NCBI RefSeq assembly: GCF_001865675.1
Contig: NZ_CP011319.1
Span: 310,001-374,000, forward strand
Origin: Janthinobacterium sp. 1_2014MBL_MicDiv
GTDB taxonomy: Bacteria; Pseudomonadota; Gammaproteobacteria; Burkholderiales; Burkholderiaceae_D
DNA: 64,000 nt
Direction of reading: 5' to 3'
Position numbers and translations under genes: made by a program. This document shows positions 34,510-42,807 of the stretch, piece by piece; within the stretch, counting starts at the first letter, position 1; every line of letters starts with the position of its first letter. The notes beneath the pieces are model-generated. The model had not been told where the DNA came from. It searched no databases and saw nothing but the letters and a program-made list of their open reading frames with translations.

Positions 34510-34992
34510 TCAAGCGAGGAAGCGCAGCAGTCCTTGCAGGGCATGGATGACGGCCTGCTCGCGCACGGCCTGGCGGTCGCCCGCGAAGACCAGGCGCTCG
34601 GTATGCACGCGGCCATCCCGCGCCCAGCCGAAACAGACGGTGCCCACGGGCTTGCCGGGCACGCCGCCCGTGGGGCCGGCGATGCCGGTGGTCGACACGG
34701 CCACCTGGGCCGGGCTGTGGGCCAGGCTGCCTTGCGCCATGGCGGCGGCCACGGCTACGCTGACGGCGCCGTGCTCGGCGATCAGGGCGGCCGGCACGCC
34801 CAGCATGCCGATCTTGGCCGCGTTCGAATAGGTGACGAAGCCGCGCTCGAACCAGGCGCTCGAGCCCCCGATGTCGGTGACGGCTTGCGCCACGCCGCCG
34901 CCCGTGCACGATTCGGCCGTGGCCAGCAGCCAGCGCCTGGCATGCAGGGCCTGGCCTACCGCGGTGGAGAGAGAGATGAGATCGTTGTCCAT
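34510..34992 (-). CDS. pncC: Nicotinamide-nucleotide amidohydrolase (CinA C-terminal type)
   Basis: A 160-residue stand-alone CinA C-terminal domain that deamidates NMN to nicotinate mononucleotide in NAD recycling. Signatures are RRWLLATAESCTGGGVAQAVTDIGGSSAWFERGFVTYSN, AVSTTGIAGPTGG and GTVCFGWA. Length is normal for PncC. It converges on the GGDEF gene and is divergent from the yfiR operon. The 258 bp upstream, to 35250, hold no gene that I can support. Confidence 0.93.
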   Translation of the reverse strand: MDNDLISLSTAVGQALHARRWLLATAESCTGGGVAQAVTDIGGSSAWFERGFVTYSNAAKIGMLGVPAALIAEHGAVSVAVAAAMAQGSLAHSPAQVAVSTTGIAGPTGGVPGKPVGTVCFGWARDGRVHTERLVFAGDRQAVREQAVIHALQGLLRFLA

Positions 34993-35250
34993 GAGTGTTT
35001 CCTGCATGCATGAAGAGGGGCGCTGCGCTGGCCGCCGTTTTGCGCGGCCAGCGTCATGGCATGACTGTAGCATGGCGCGCGGTAGAAGAAACTTTCCCCG
35101 CTACCAGCGAAAATGCGTACACTCTTTTATACATTTGCTACCAATACGGGCCGGCAGGCAGTCTGCTGCTGTACCACATCGGTTCGCATCGCCCCACTGG
35201 GACGCGGCCTGGCGCCGCGCCTTCGAATGCATTATCTTTACTCGGTTGTC

Positions 35251-35868
35251 ATGGCACTTCTGAACTGGACCTGGCGGCAGCATGCTGGCCCCCTGCGTAG
35301 CCCCTTGCGTGGCGCTCGCCGCAGCACCATCCGCTGGGGCTGGCTATTGCTGTTGCTGGGCGTGTTGTGCGCCGGCGTGCGGGCCCAGGTGCCGGGCGAG
35401 CTGGAGCGCCAGGTGAAGGCCGCCTACCTGTACAAGTTTGCCGGCTTTGTCGAGTGGCCGGAAGGCAGCTTCGCGCGGCCCGATGCGCCGCTGGTGATCG
35501 GCGTGGCCGGCGCCGACGGGCTGGCCGAGCAGCTGGAACAGAGCGTGGCCGGACATAGCGTCAACGGGCGCACCGTGCAGGTGAAAAAAGTGCGCCGCGG
35601 CGAAGCGCTGGCCGGGCTGCACGTGCTGTACCTGGGAGCGCTGGAGAAGGCGGTGCTGCAGGAAATGCTGGCGGCCAGTCGCGGCCTGGCGCTGCTGACG
35701 GTGTCCGATTCGGATGAGGTCTATGCGATGGGCAGCATGATCAATTTTGTGATGGCCGACGACAAGGTGCGCTTCGACGTGGCCCTGAAGCCCGTGGCGC
35801 AGGCGCATATCCGCATCAGCGCGCGCATGCTGCTGGCGGCCTACCGCGTGCAGACGGGGGGCGCCTGA
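35251..35868 (+). CDS. YfiR-family periplasmic protein (DUF4154)
   Basis: A 205-residue exported protein. A basic start and a hydrophobic segment ending VRAQ form the signal peptide. The mature domain has the YfiR pattern ERQVKAAYLYKFAGFVEWPEGSF, LYLGALEK, LLTVSDSDEVYAMGSMINFVMADDKVRFDVALKPV and HIRISARMLLAAYRV. In Pseudomonas, YfiR binds and represses the periplasmic part of the cyclase YfiN. Here the next gene, two bases downstream, encodes a kinase whose sensor part looks like that of YfiN. ATG 35251 is chosen for the signal peptide; 35227 is an alternative. Confidence 0.87.
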   Translation: MALLNWTWRQHAGPLRSPLRGARRSTIRWGWLLLLLGVLCAGVRAQVPGELERQVKAAYLYKFAGFVEWPEGSFARPDAPLVIGVAGADGLAEQLEQSVAGHSVNGRTVQVKKVRRGEALAGLHVLYLGALEKAVLQEMLAASRGLALLTVSDSDEVYAMGSMINFVMADDKVRFDVALKPVAQAHIRISARMLLAAYRVQTGGA

Positions 35869-35870
35869 CC

Positions 35871-37901
35871 ATGATACGGCTGCGCTCCATACGCCACAAG
35901 CTGATGTCGGTGGTCTTGCTGACCACCCTGGTGGCGCTCGTCATCTCGCTGGGCACCATCGTCGTCTACGACTTGCGCGCCTATCACCGCAACCTGGTGG
36001 CCGATATCAGTACCCAGGCCCAGCTGCTGGGACACATGAGTTCGGCCGCGCTGGCCTTCGACGATGAACGGCTGGCGCTGGAAAACCTCAATTTGATGCG
36101 CATCCGCCCGCGCGTGACGGCCGGCGCCCTGTACAAGGCCGACGGCAGCCTGTTTGCCAGCTACCGCGCGAACCAGAAAACGGGGCCGCTGCCGGCCCAT
36201 GTCGGCGGCGAGGGCGTCAGCATCCAGGGCAAGTCGGTGGAATTGTTCAAGCCCATCGTCGACAATGGCGAATTGCTGGGCACGGTCTACCTGCGCGCCG
36301 ATTATGAATTGGCGGGCCGCACGGTCGATTACCTGGCCATCGCCCTGAGCGTGACGGTGCTGGCGCTGCTGGTGGCCTTGCTGCTGCTGCGCCGCCTCGA
36401 CCACGTGATCACGCAGCCCATCCTCGATATCGCCGACGTGGCGCGCGAAGTGATCGAGACGGGCGACTATTCGCGCCGCGCGCGCAAGCTCAGCGCCGAC
36501 GAGGTGGCGCAGCTGGTCGATTCCTTCAACAAGATGCTGGCCGAGATCGAGCACCGCACGCGCGCGCTGGAGCGCTCGAACGGCGAGCTGGCGCGCGAGG
36601 GCGAGCAGCGCGCCCAGGCGCAGCAGGAAGTCATGCGCCTGAACCAGGAACTGGAAGTGCGCGTGCACGAGCGCACGGTGCAGCTGGAAATGACGAATGG
36701 CGAGCTGGCCATGGCGATGGAGGAGGCGCGCAGCGCCAACTATGCGAAGTCGGCCTTTTTGTCGTCGATGAGCCATGAATTGCGCACCCCCCTGAATGCC
36801 ATCCTCGGCTTCGCGCAAATCCTCAGCTCCGACCGCCTGCCGTCGACCCTGGCGCAAAAGAAGGAATTTGCCGGCCATATCCTGAAGTCGGGCCGGCATC
36901 TGTTGACATTGATCAATGAAATCCTCGACCTGGCGAAGGTCGAATCGGGCACGGTCAGCCTGTCGCTGGAACCGGTGGCCCTGCACGCCATCTTGCAGGA
37001 ATGCCGCGACATGATCGCGCCGCTGGCCAGCCAGCGCGGCATCGGCATGACCTTTCCCGACGCCTGCCCGCTGAACGTGCTGGCTGACCGCACGCGTTTG
37101 AAGCAGATCTTATTGAACCTGCTGTCGAACGCGCTCAAGTACAACCGCGCGCAGGGCGCAGTGCGCATCGAGTGCACGCCGCAGCCGGGCGGGCTGGCGC
37201 GCATCAGCGTGCGCGACACGGGCGTGGGACTCGACAGCGAGCAAGTGGCGCTGCTGTTCCAGCCGTTCAACCGCCTGGGCCAGGAAGGCGGCACGGAAGA
37301 GGGCAGCGGCATCGGCCTGGTGGTCACCAAGCGCCTTGTGGAATTGATGGACGGCAGCATCGGCGTGAGCAGCGAACCCGGTGTCGGCAGCACCTTCTGG
37401 ATCGAGCTGCGCGCCGTCGAGAGCTTGCCCAGCCCCGCGCCGGCCGGCTTGCCGCTGCCGGACCTGGCCGGCGCGCTGCTCGACAACAGCGCTCCCGTCA
37501 CCCTGCTGTACGTGGAAGACAATCCGGCCAACCTGACCCTGGTCGAGGAAATCGTCCGCTATTGCCCGCAATTGCGGCTGCTGACGGCGCCCGATGGACG
37601 GCAGGGCGTGGAAATGGCGCGCACGCATTTGCCGCAACTGATCTTGATGGATATCAACCTGCCCAACGTGAGCGGCACGGAAGCGCTGAAACTGCTGCGG
37701 GCCGACCCGCGCACGGCGCACATCCCCGTCATCGCGCTGACGGCCAACGCCATGCCGGGCGACGTCGAACGCAATATGGCGCTGGGCTTCTACCGCTACC
37801 TGACCAAGCCGATCAACCTCGAGGAATTCACCGAGGCCATCAACAGCACCCTGGCCTATGTGGCGCAGCAGCGCCAGCAGAAGGGAACGGGGGCGCCATG
37901 A
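35871..37901 (+). CDS. CHASE8 hybrid sensor histidine kinase
   Basis: A 676-residue inner-membrane kinase. A first helix (12-33) and a second helix (about 152-173) frame a CHASE8-type periplasmic domain (LGHMSSAALAFDDERLALENLNLMRIRPRVTAGALYKADGSLFASY). A HAMP linker, a coiled coil and a HisKA domain (SHELRTPLNAI, His302) follow, then the ATPase domain (LLNLLSNALKYN, DTGVGLDSEQ, GSGIGLVVTKRLVE) and a receiver with Asp594 in ILMDINLPN. The upstream YfiR protein is the likely periplasmic partner. The stop overlaps the next gene in ATGA, so signal transfer to the GGDEF-EAL protein is likely. Confidence 0.92.
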   Translation: MIRLRSIRHKLMSVVLLTTLVALVISLGTIVVYDLRAYHRNLVADISTQAQLLGHMSSAALAFDDERLALENLNLMRIRPRVTAGALYKADGSLFASYRANQKTGPLPAHVGGEGVSIQGKSVELFKPIVDNGELLGTVYLRADYELAGRTVDYLAIALSVTVLALLVALLLLRRLDHVITQPILDIADVAREVIETGDYSRRARKLSADEVAQLVDSFNKMLAEIEHRTRALERSNGELAREGEQRAQAQQEVMRLNQELEVRVHERTVQLEMTNGELAMAMEEARSANYAKSAFLSSMSHELRTPLNAILGFAQILSSDRLPSTLAQKKEFAGHILKSGRHLLTLINEILDLAKVESGTVSLSLEPVALHAILQECRDMIAPLASQRGIGMTFPDACPLNVLADRTRLKQILLNLLSNALKYNRAQGAVRIECTPQPGGLARISVRDTGVGLDSEQVALLFQPFNRLGQEGGTEEGSGIGLVVTKRLVELMDGSIGVSSEPGVGSTFWIELRAVESLPSPAPAGLPLPDLAGALLDNSAPVTLLYVEDNPANLTLVEEIVRYCPQLRLLTAPDGRQGVEMARTHLPQLILMDINLPNVSGTEALKLLRADPRTAHIPVIALTANAMPGDVERNMALGFYRYLTKPINLEEFTEAINSTLAYVAQQRQQKGTGAP

Positions 37902-40474
37902 TCAGCCAGGCCGATATCTATGGCGCGAAAATCCTCATCGTCGATGACCAGGAAGTCAACCTGCGCCTGCTCGAGCACCTGCTGCAAAGCGGCGGCTACA
38001 CGGCACTGTCGAGCACGCTTGATGCGCGCGCCGTGGCCAGTCTGCACCAGCGCCACCAGTATGACTTGATCATTCTCGACCTGGTGATGCCGGGCATGAG
38101 CGGCTATGCCGTGATGGACGCGCTGCGCCCGCTGGAACTGGAAGGCTACCTGCCCGTGCTGGTGATCGCCGCCGATCCGGACGCCAAGCTGGCCGCGCTG
38201 GAGGCGGGCGCGCGCGACTTCATCAGCAAGCCCTTCGACGCGCTCGAAGTGCTCACGCGCATCCGCAACATGCTCGAAGTGCGGCTGCTGCACCGCGCCG
38301 CGCGCCACTACAACGCGCTGCTCGAGCGCACGGTGGGCCAGCGCACGGCGGAACTGCAGCGCTTTCGCGGCGCCATGGATGCCACCACGGACGCCATCTT
38401 CCTCGTCGACGTGCTGGGCATGACCCTCGTCGACGCCAACGATGGCGCCTGCCGGCTGCTCGGCTACACGCGCGCCGAGCTGCTGTCGCTGTCGCCGGGC
38501 GCCCTGCTGCCGTCGCCGCCGCCGGCGCCGCTGGCCGCGCTGCACGGCGGCTCGGCCCACCTGGCCACGGACGTGACCGAGTGCGAACTGGTACGGCGCG
38601 ACCTGAGCCTGGTGCCCGTGGAGCTGGGCTGGCACTGGTATGCGCAGGCACCCGTGGCCGGCGCGCCCGCCACGGGCGGCCTGCTGCTGATCGCCGTGGC
38701 GCGCGACATCAGCGAGCGGCGCCAGGCCCAGGAACGCCTGAAGCACCTGGCCCATTACGATGGCTTGACGGGATTGCCGAACCGCAGCCTGTTCTACCAG
38801 ACGCTGGCCCAGGCCGTCGAACTGGCGCAGGAAAAAAGCTGGCGCATCGTCGTGCTGTTCATCGCGCTCGACCGTTTCAAAAGCATCAACGATACCCTGG
38901 GCGCGGCGCTGGGCGACGAATTGCTGCGCCAGTTCAGCAACCGCCTGGTCGAATGCGTGCGCCTGCGCGACACGGTGGGACGCCTGGGCAACGACGAATT
39001 CGCGCTGATCCTGACCATGAGCCGCAACCAGCAGGAGGCGGTGGCGGTGGCCAACCAGGTGCGCGAAGCGCTGCGCGCGCCGTTCGACCTGCATGGCCAC
39101 GCGGCGACCCTGACGGCCAGCATCGGCATCGCCATGTATCCGGACGACGCCACCGACCCGGAAACGCTCATTAAATACGCGAATACGGCCATGGGCGGCG
39201 CCAAACAGGCGGGGCGCGACGGCTACCGCTTCTTCACGGCCGGCATGAACGTGCAGGTGCTGGCGCGCCTGGACCTGGAACTGGCGCTGCGCCACGCGCT
39301 CGAACATGAACAGTTCATCCTGTACTACCAGCCGAAGGTGGACTTGCGCACGGGTCGCATCAGCGGCGTCGAGGCGCTGCTGCGCTGGCGCCGTCCCGGC
39401 TACGGCCTGGTGGCGCCGGCCGAATTCGTGCCGGTGCTGGAAGACACGGGCCTGATCGTGCGCGTTGGCGCCTGGGTGATCCACGCCGCCTGCCGCCAGA
39501 TCGCCGAGTGGCGCGACAGCGAAGTGGGGCCCGTGCACGTGGCCGTGAATGTCTCGAGCCGCCAGTTCGCCGAGGGCGACCTGGAAGGCGAAGTGACGCA
39601 CGCGCTGGCGCAGCACGGCGTGGCGCCCGAACTGCTGGAGCTGGAGCTGACGGAAACGGCGCTGATGTCGAACGCCGAGCGCACCATCGTCGTGCTGGGG
39701 AAACTGAAGAAGATCGGCGTGAAGGTGGCCATCGACGACTTCGGCACCGGCTATTCGAGCCTGGCGTACCTGCAGCGCTTCCCCATCGACAAGCTGAAGA
39801 TCGACATCGCCTTCGTGCGCAACATCACCAGCAACCCGAACGACGCGGCCATCGCGCTGGCCATCATCAGCATGGCGCACAGCCTGAAACTGAGCGTGGT
39901 GGCCGAGGGCGTGGAGTCGCGCCCGCAGCTCGAATACCTGCGGCGCAACCGCTGCGACGAGATCCAGGGTTTTTATTTCAGCCGCGCCCTGCCGGCGCTG
40001 GAACTGGGGCAGATGATCGTCGCCGGCGCCGGCCTGCCGCCGGGCCACGACCCGGCCGCCCAGCCGGCGCAGACGCTGCTCATCGTCGACGACGACGTCA
40101 ACGTGCTGTCGTCGCTGCACCGCCTGTTCCGCCCCGAGGGCTACCAGATTCTCACGGCCAGCACGCCGGCCGAGGGTTTCGAGATGCTGGCCCTGCACCG
40201 CGTGCACGTGATCGTCTGCGACCAGCGCATGCCCAGCATGAGCGGCACGGAGTTCCTCAGCAAGGTCAAGGAGCTGTACCCGGAAACCATCCGCATCATC
40301 CTGTCCGGCTACACGGGCCTGGAAGCCGTGCTCGACTCCATCAACCGGGGCGCCATCTACCGTTTTTATACGAAACCGTGGGACGACACCCAGCTGCGCG
40401 ACAATATCCGCCTGGCCTTCCAGCATTACTGGATGGTGAACCAGCCGGGCCTGGCGCGCGTGGCGGTGCGCTAG
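37898..40474 (+). CDS. REC-PAS-GGDEF-EAL-REC signalling protein
   Basis: An 858-residue cytosolic response regulator with five domains. Receiver 1 covers about 8-125 (Asp61), PAS about 156-275, a degenerate GGDEF domain has GNDEF at 364-368, and EAL has the motif EALLRW from Glu492 and the metal pair DD at 613-614 with QPKVDLRTG intact. A second receiver at the C terminus (from about 728) has Asp775 in CDQRMP and SGYTGLEA...YTKPW. The EAL part looks active, so c-di-GMP hydrolysis is expected, with the GNDEF domain perhaps only binding GTP. It is translated in an ATGA overlap with the kinase, its probable phosphodonor. Confidence 0.92.
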   Translation: MISQADIYGAKILIVDDQEVNLRLLEHLLQSGGYTALSSTLDARAVASLHQRHQYDLIILDLVMPGMSGYAVMDALRPLELEGYLPVLVIAADPDAKLAALEAGARDFISKPFDALEVLTRIRNMLEVRLLHRAARHYNALLERTVGQRTAELQRFRGAMDATTDAIFLVDVLGMTLVDANDGACRLLGYTRAELLSLSPGALLPSPPPAPLAALHGGSAHLATDVTECELVRRDLSLVPVELGWHWYAQAPVAGAPATGGLLLIAVARDISERRQAQERLKHLAHYDGLTGLPNRSLFYQTLAQAVELAQEKSWRIVVLFIALDRFKSINDTLGAALGDELLRQFSNRLVECVRLRDTVGRLGNDEFALILTMSRNQQEAVAVANQVREALRAPFDLHGHAATLTASIGIAMYPDDATDPETLIKYANTAMGGAKQAGRDGYRFFTAGMNVQVLARLDLELALRHALEHEQFILYYQPKVDLRTGRISGVEALLRWRRPGYGLVAPAEFVPVLEDTGLIVRVGAWVIHAACRQIAEWRDSEVGPVHVAVNVSSRQFAEGDLEGEVTHALAQHGVAPELLELELTETALMSNAERTIVVLGKLKKIGVKVAIDDFGTGYSSLAYLQRFPIDKLKIDIAFVRNITSNPNDAAIALAIISMAHSLKLSVVAEGVESRPQLEYLRRNRCDEIQGFYFSRALPALELGQMIVAGAGLPPGHDPAAQPAQTLLIVDDDVNVLSSLHRLFRPEGYQILTASTPAEGFEMLALHRVHVIVCDQRMPSMSGTEFLSKVKELYPETIRIILSGYTGLEAVLDSINRGAIYRFYTKPWDDTQLRDNIRLAFQHYWMVNQPGLARVAVR

Positions 40475-40492
40475 CGAAAAGCCAGCGGAAAG

Positions 40493-41473
40493 TCAGTCGC
40501 TGAAGTGGTCGAAGGACGACAACTGCAGGTCGAGCGGCATGCCCGAGGCATCGACCAGGCGCAAGCCCGCTTCGGCCTCGATGCGGCCCACGCGCGTGGC
40601 CGGCGTGCCGCAGCGCAGCGCCAGCGCGGCGATGGCGTCGCGCGAGGCGGCCGGTGCCGTGAAGCACAGTTCATAGTCGTCGCCGCCGGCGGCCGTGTAG
40701 CGGCGGCGCAGGGCCGTGGCTTGCTGCGCCAGGATGGGGCCGGCCGGCAGGGCGTCGACATCGAGCGTGGCGCCCACGCGCGACGCCTTCAATATGTGGC
40801 CCAGGTCGCCCACCAGGCCATCCGAAATGTCGATGGCCGCATGCGCGAGGCCCGCTTCGGCCAGCGCGCAGCCGAGCGCCACGCGCGGCGTCGGCGTGTG
40901 CATGCGCGCGGCCGCCGTGGCCAGGTCGGCGGCCGCCAGCGGCTGCTCCATGCGGTAGCCGGCCAGCGCCAGGCGCGCGTCGCCGAGGGTGCCGCTGACC
41001 CAGATATCGTCGCCGGCCACGGCCGCGCTGCGGCGCAGGGCCTGGCCCGGCGCCAGTTCGCCGAACACGGTGATGCAGATATTCAGCGGGCCCTTGGTGG
41101 TGTCGCCGCCGATCAGTTCGCAGCCAAAAGCGTCGGCCAGCGCGAACAGGCCGTCGGCGAAGCCGGCCAGCCAGGCCCGTTCCGCCTGCGGCAGCGCCAG
41201 GGCCAGCGTGAACGCCACGGGACGCGCGCCCATGGCGGCCAGGTCCGACAGGTTCACGGCCAGGCTCTTATGCCCGAGCATGCGGGCGTCGGCGCCGGCA
41301 AAGAAATGCCGGTCCTCGACCAGCATGTCCGACGAGATGGCGATCTGCTTGCCGGCGCCGGGCGTCAGCAGCGCGCAATCGTCGCCGATGCCCAGGGTGG
41401 CGCGGCCGGGGCGCGGGCGCACGAAATACTGTTTGATCAGGTCGAATTCGGAAAGCGCGTCGTGTGGGGCCAT
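40493..41473 (-). CDS. thiL: Thiamine-monophosphate kinase
   Basis: A 326-residue enzyme that phosphorylates thiamine phosphate to the active diphosphate. Signatures are LGIGDDCALL near the N terminus, ISSDMLVEDRHFF, LGHKSLAVNLSDLAAMGA, IGGDTTKGP, AIDISDGLVGDLGHIL and the closing AAGGDDYELCFT. It stands between the signalling operon and an unknown gene. Length is normal. Confidence 0.96.
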   Translation of the reverse strand: MAPHDALSEFDLIKQYFVRPRPGRATLGIGDDCALLTPGAGKQIAISSDMLVEDRHFFAGADARMLGHKSLAVNLSDLAAMGARPVAFTLALALPQAERAWLAGFADGLFALADAFGCELIGGDTTKGPLNICITVFGELAPGQALRRSAAVAGDDIWVSGTLGDARLALAGYRMEQPLAAADLATAAARMHTPTPRVALGCALAEAGLAHAAIDISDGLVGDLGHILKASRVGATLDVDALPAGPILAQQATALRRRYTAAGGDDYELCFTAPAASRDAIAALALRCGTPATRVGRIEAEAGLRLVDASGMPLDLQLSSFDHFSD

Positions 41474-41562
41474 GGCGTAGTGGGCAAGTTGAGTGGAGGT
41501 GTGGCCCGGCTATTATAGGCTGGCCTACAATACGGGCCCTTGCCACTGCCGATCATGCCCCT

Positions 41563-42156
41563 ATGCCCTTCCACGATATCCACGCCGTGATGCAATCCTA
41601 TCTTGACGATGGCTGGCTGCGCGAGCCGCAGGCCGTCGGCCTGGCCACGTTCACGGCGCCGGAACTGCTGGCGCGCGGGTTTTACGAGCTGTGCGATGGC
41701 GGCCAGCTGTGCCTGTATGAGGATGAGCGCTGGTTCCGCTGCGCCAGCCGGGCCGTGCAAGCATCGTTCAAGGTGTATCTGCAAGGCGGCCGCTTGCACG
41801 CAAACGGACTGGAACTCGGTTATCAGGTGCGCCTGGCCAGCGTGCTGCGCGCGGCGCGGCGGCCCTTGCCGCCGTATCGCCTGCTGCTGGAGGCAGGGGC
41901 GCGCAGCGGTGCGCTGCTGTTCGACTGCGGCCTGGTGCTGCAGTTCGCGGCCAACCTGCGCGGCGCGCAGCGCCATTATTTCCTGACCCTTGTCGAAGGG
42001 CAGTTGCCCGATCCCGGTGCGGGCGAGCTCGACCTGCGCGCCGCCAGCGAGGGCCACGTCCAGGCCCTGTATGGACACTGTGCGCCGGAGGAATTGCAGC
42101 GCCAGGCACGGCGCGGCCATGCGGCGCTGCGCGAGCTGGCGCAGCTGCTTTCCTGA
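41563..42156 (+). CDS. Unrecognised 197-aa soluble protein
   Basis: I do not recognise this gene. It encodes a soluble protein starting MPFHDIHAVMQSYLDDGWLREPQ, with no signal peptide or membrane helix. The composition is balanced, with alternating beta-like and helical stretches (RWFRCASRAVQASFKVYLQGGRLHANGLELGY, then LLEAGARSGALLFDCGLVLQF), and the C-terminal tail is helical (ELQRQARRGHAALRELAQLL). It stands alone between divergent thiL and convergent marR, with six bases to the marR stop. Codon use matches its neighbours, so it appears to be a real gene. Confidence 0.62.
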   Translation: MPFHDIHAVMQSYLDDGWLREPQAVGLATFTAPELLARGFYELCDGGQLCLYEDERWFRCASRAVQASFKVYLQGGRLHANGLELGYQVRLASVLRAARRPLPPYRLLLEAGARSGALLFDCGLVLQFAANLRGAQRHYFLTLVEGQLPDPGAGELDLRAASEGHVQALYGHCAPEELQRQARRGHAALRELAQLLS

Positions 42157-42162
42157 CTTTTC

Positions 42163-42696
42163 CTAACCTTTCTTCGCCTGGGCCATGCCCTGCAGCAGCT
42201 TGGCCAGCAACTGGTCGAGCTGGCGCTGCTCGTCCTCGCCGAGGGACGCCAGCATGGCACGCTCGTTGTCCACGTGCAGCAGCACCAGTCGTTCAATCAA
42301 TGCCAATCCCCTCGGCGTCAAGGCCACCAGCACGCCGCGCCGGTCGCTCGGGTGCTTCTGCCGTTCGATCAGGCCCGCCGCTTCCAGGCGGTCGATGCGG
42401 TTGGTCATGCCGCCCGAGGACAGCATGGCCGCCTCGTACAGGGCCGTCGGCGTCAGCGCATGCGGCGCGCCCGAGCGGCGCAGGGTGGCCAGCACGTCGA
42501 ACTCACCGGGCTGCAAGCCGTGTTCGGCGAACAGTGGGTTGAGCCAGTCGCGCGCCATCAGCTGCGCCACCGTGCCCAGCTGGCCCACCAGCTGCATGGC
42601 GCGCGTATCCATCTGCGGCAGTTCGCGCCGCCATTGTTCGGCGGCGAACTGGGCGCGCCGGTGTTCTTGCGGGGTATCAGTCATGGCGGTATCCAT
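42163..42696 (-). CDS. MarR-family transcriptional regulator
   Basis: A 177-residue winged-helix regulator. The DNA-binding part includes FDVLATLRRSGAPHALTPTALYEAAMLSSGGMTNRIDRLEAAGLIERQKHPSDRRGVLVALTPRGLALIE, the MarR signature with the wing motif DRR. It is divergent from the MFS gene at 42808. Two 18-bp palindromes fill the gap and probably bind this protein, so it should repress the transporter and itself, and release on a small-molecule ligand. ATG 42684 is an alternative start. Confidence 0.9.
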   Translation of the reverse strand: MDTAMTDTPQEHRRAQFAAEQWRRELPQMDTRAMQLVGQLGTVAQLMARDWLNPLFAEHGLQPGEFDVLATLRRSGAPHALTPTALYEAAMLSSGGMTNRIDRLEAAGLIERQKHPSDRRGVLVALTPRGLALIERLVLLHVDNERAMLASLGEDEQRQLDQLLAKLLQGMAQAKKG

Positions 42697-42697
42697 T

Positions 42698-42739
42698 TAT
42701 CTTGGCATCGAGATAGATTTCTATCTTTATGTTAAGATA
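42698..42739. promoter_or_regulatory. Tandem operator palindromes of the marR-MFS pair
   Basis: Two 18-bp inverted repeats of the form TATCT-N8-AGATA: TATCTTGGCATCGAGATA (42698-42715) and TATCTTTATGTTAAGATA (42722-42739). Their centres are 24 bp apart, a little over two helical turns. The first touches the marR start codon (42696). The second covers the likely -35 area of a promoter with TATATT at 42753-42758 that serves the MFS gene. MarR proteins bind palindromes of this kind. Confidence 0.65.
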
Positions 42740-42807
42740 CTTTTCATCGAGTTATATTCAATGACGCATTAAACCATGTGCCTCCCTGCGAGGCAAGGAC
42801 TATCCCC

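Noticed and set aside
37172..37897. N-terminal extension of the GGDEF-EAL protein
   Set aside because: This frame overlaps the kinase gene out of phase. The ATG at 37898, in the ATGA overlap, begins directly before the receiver domain.
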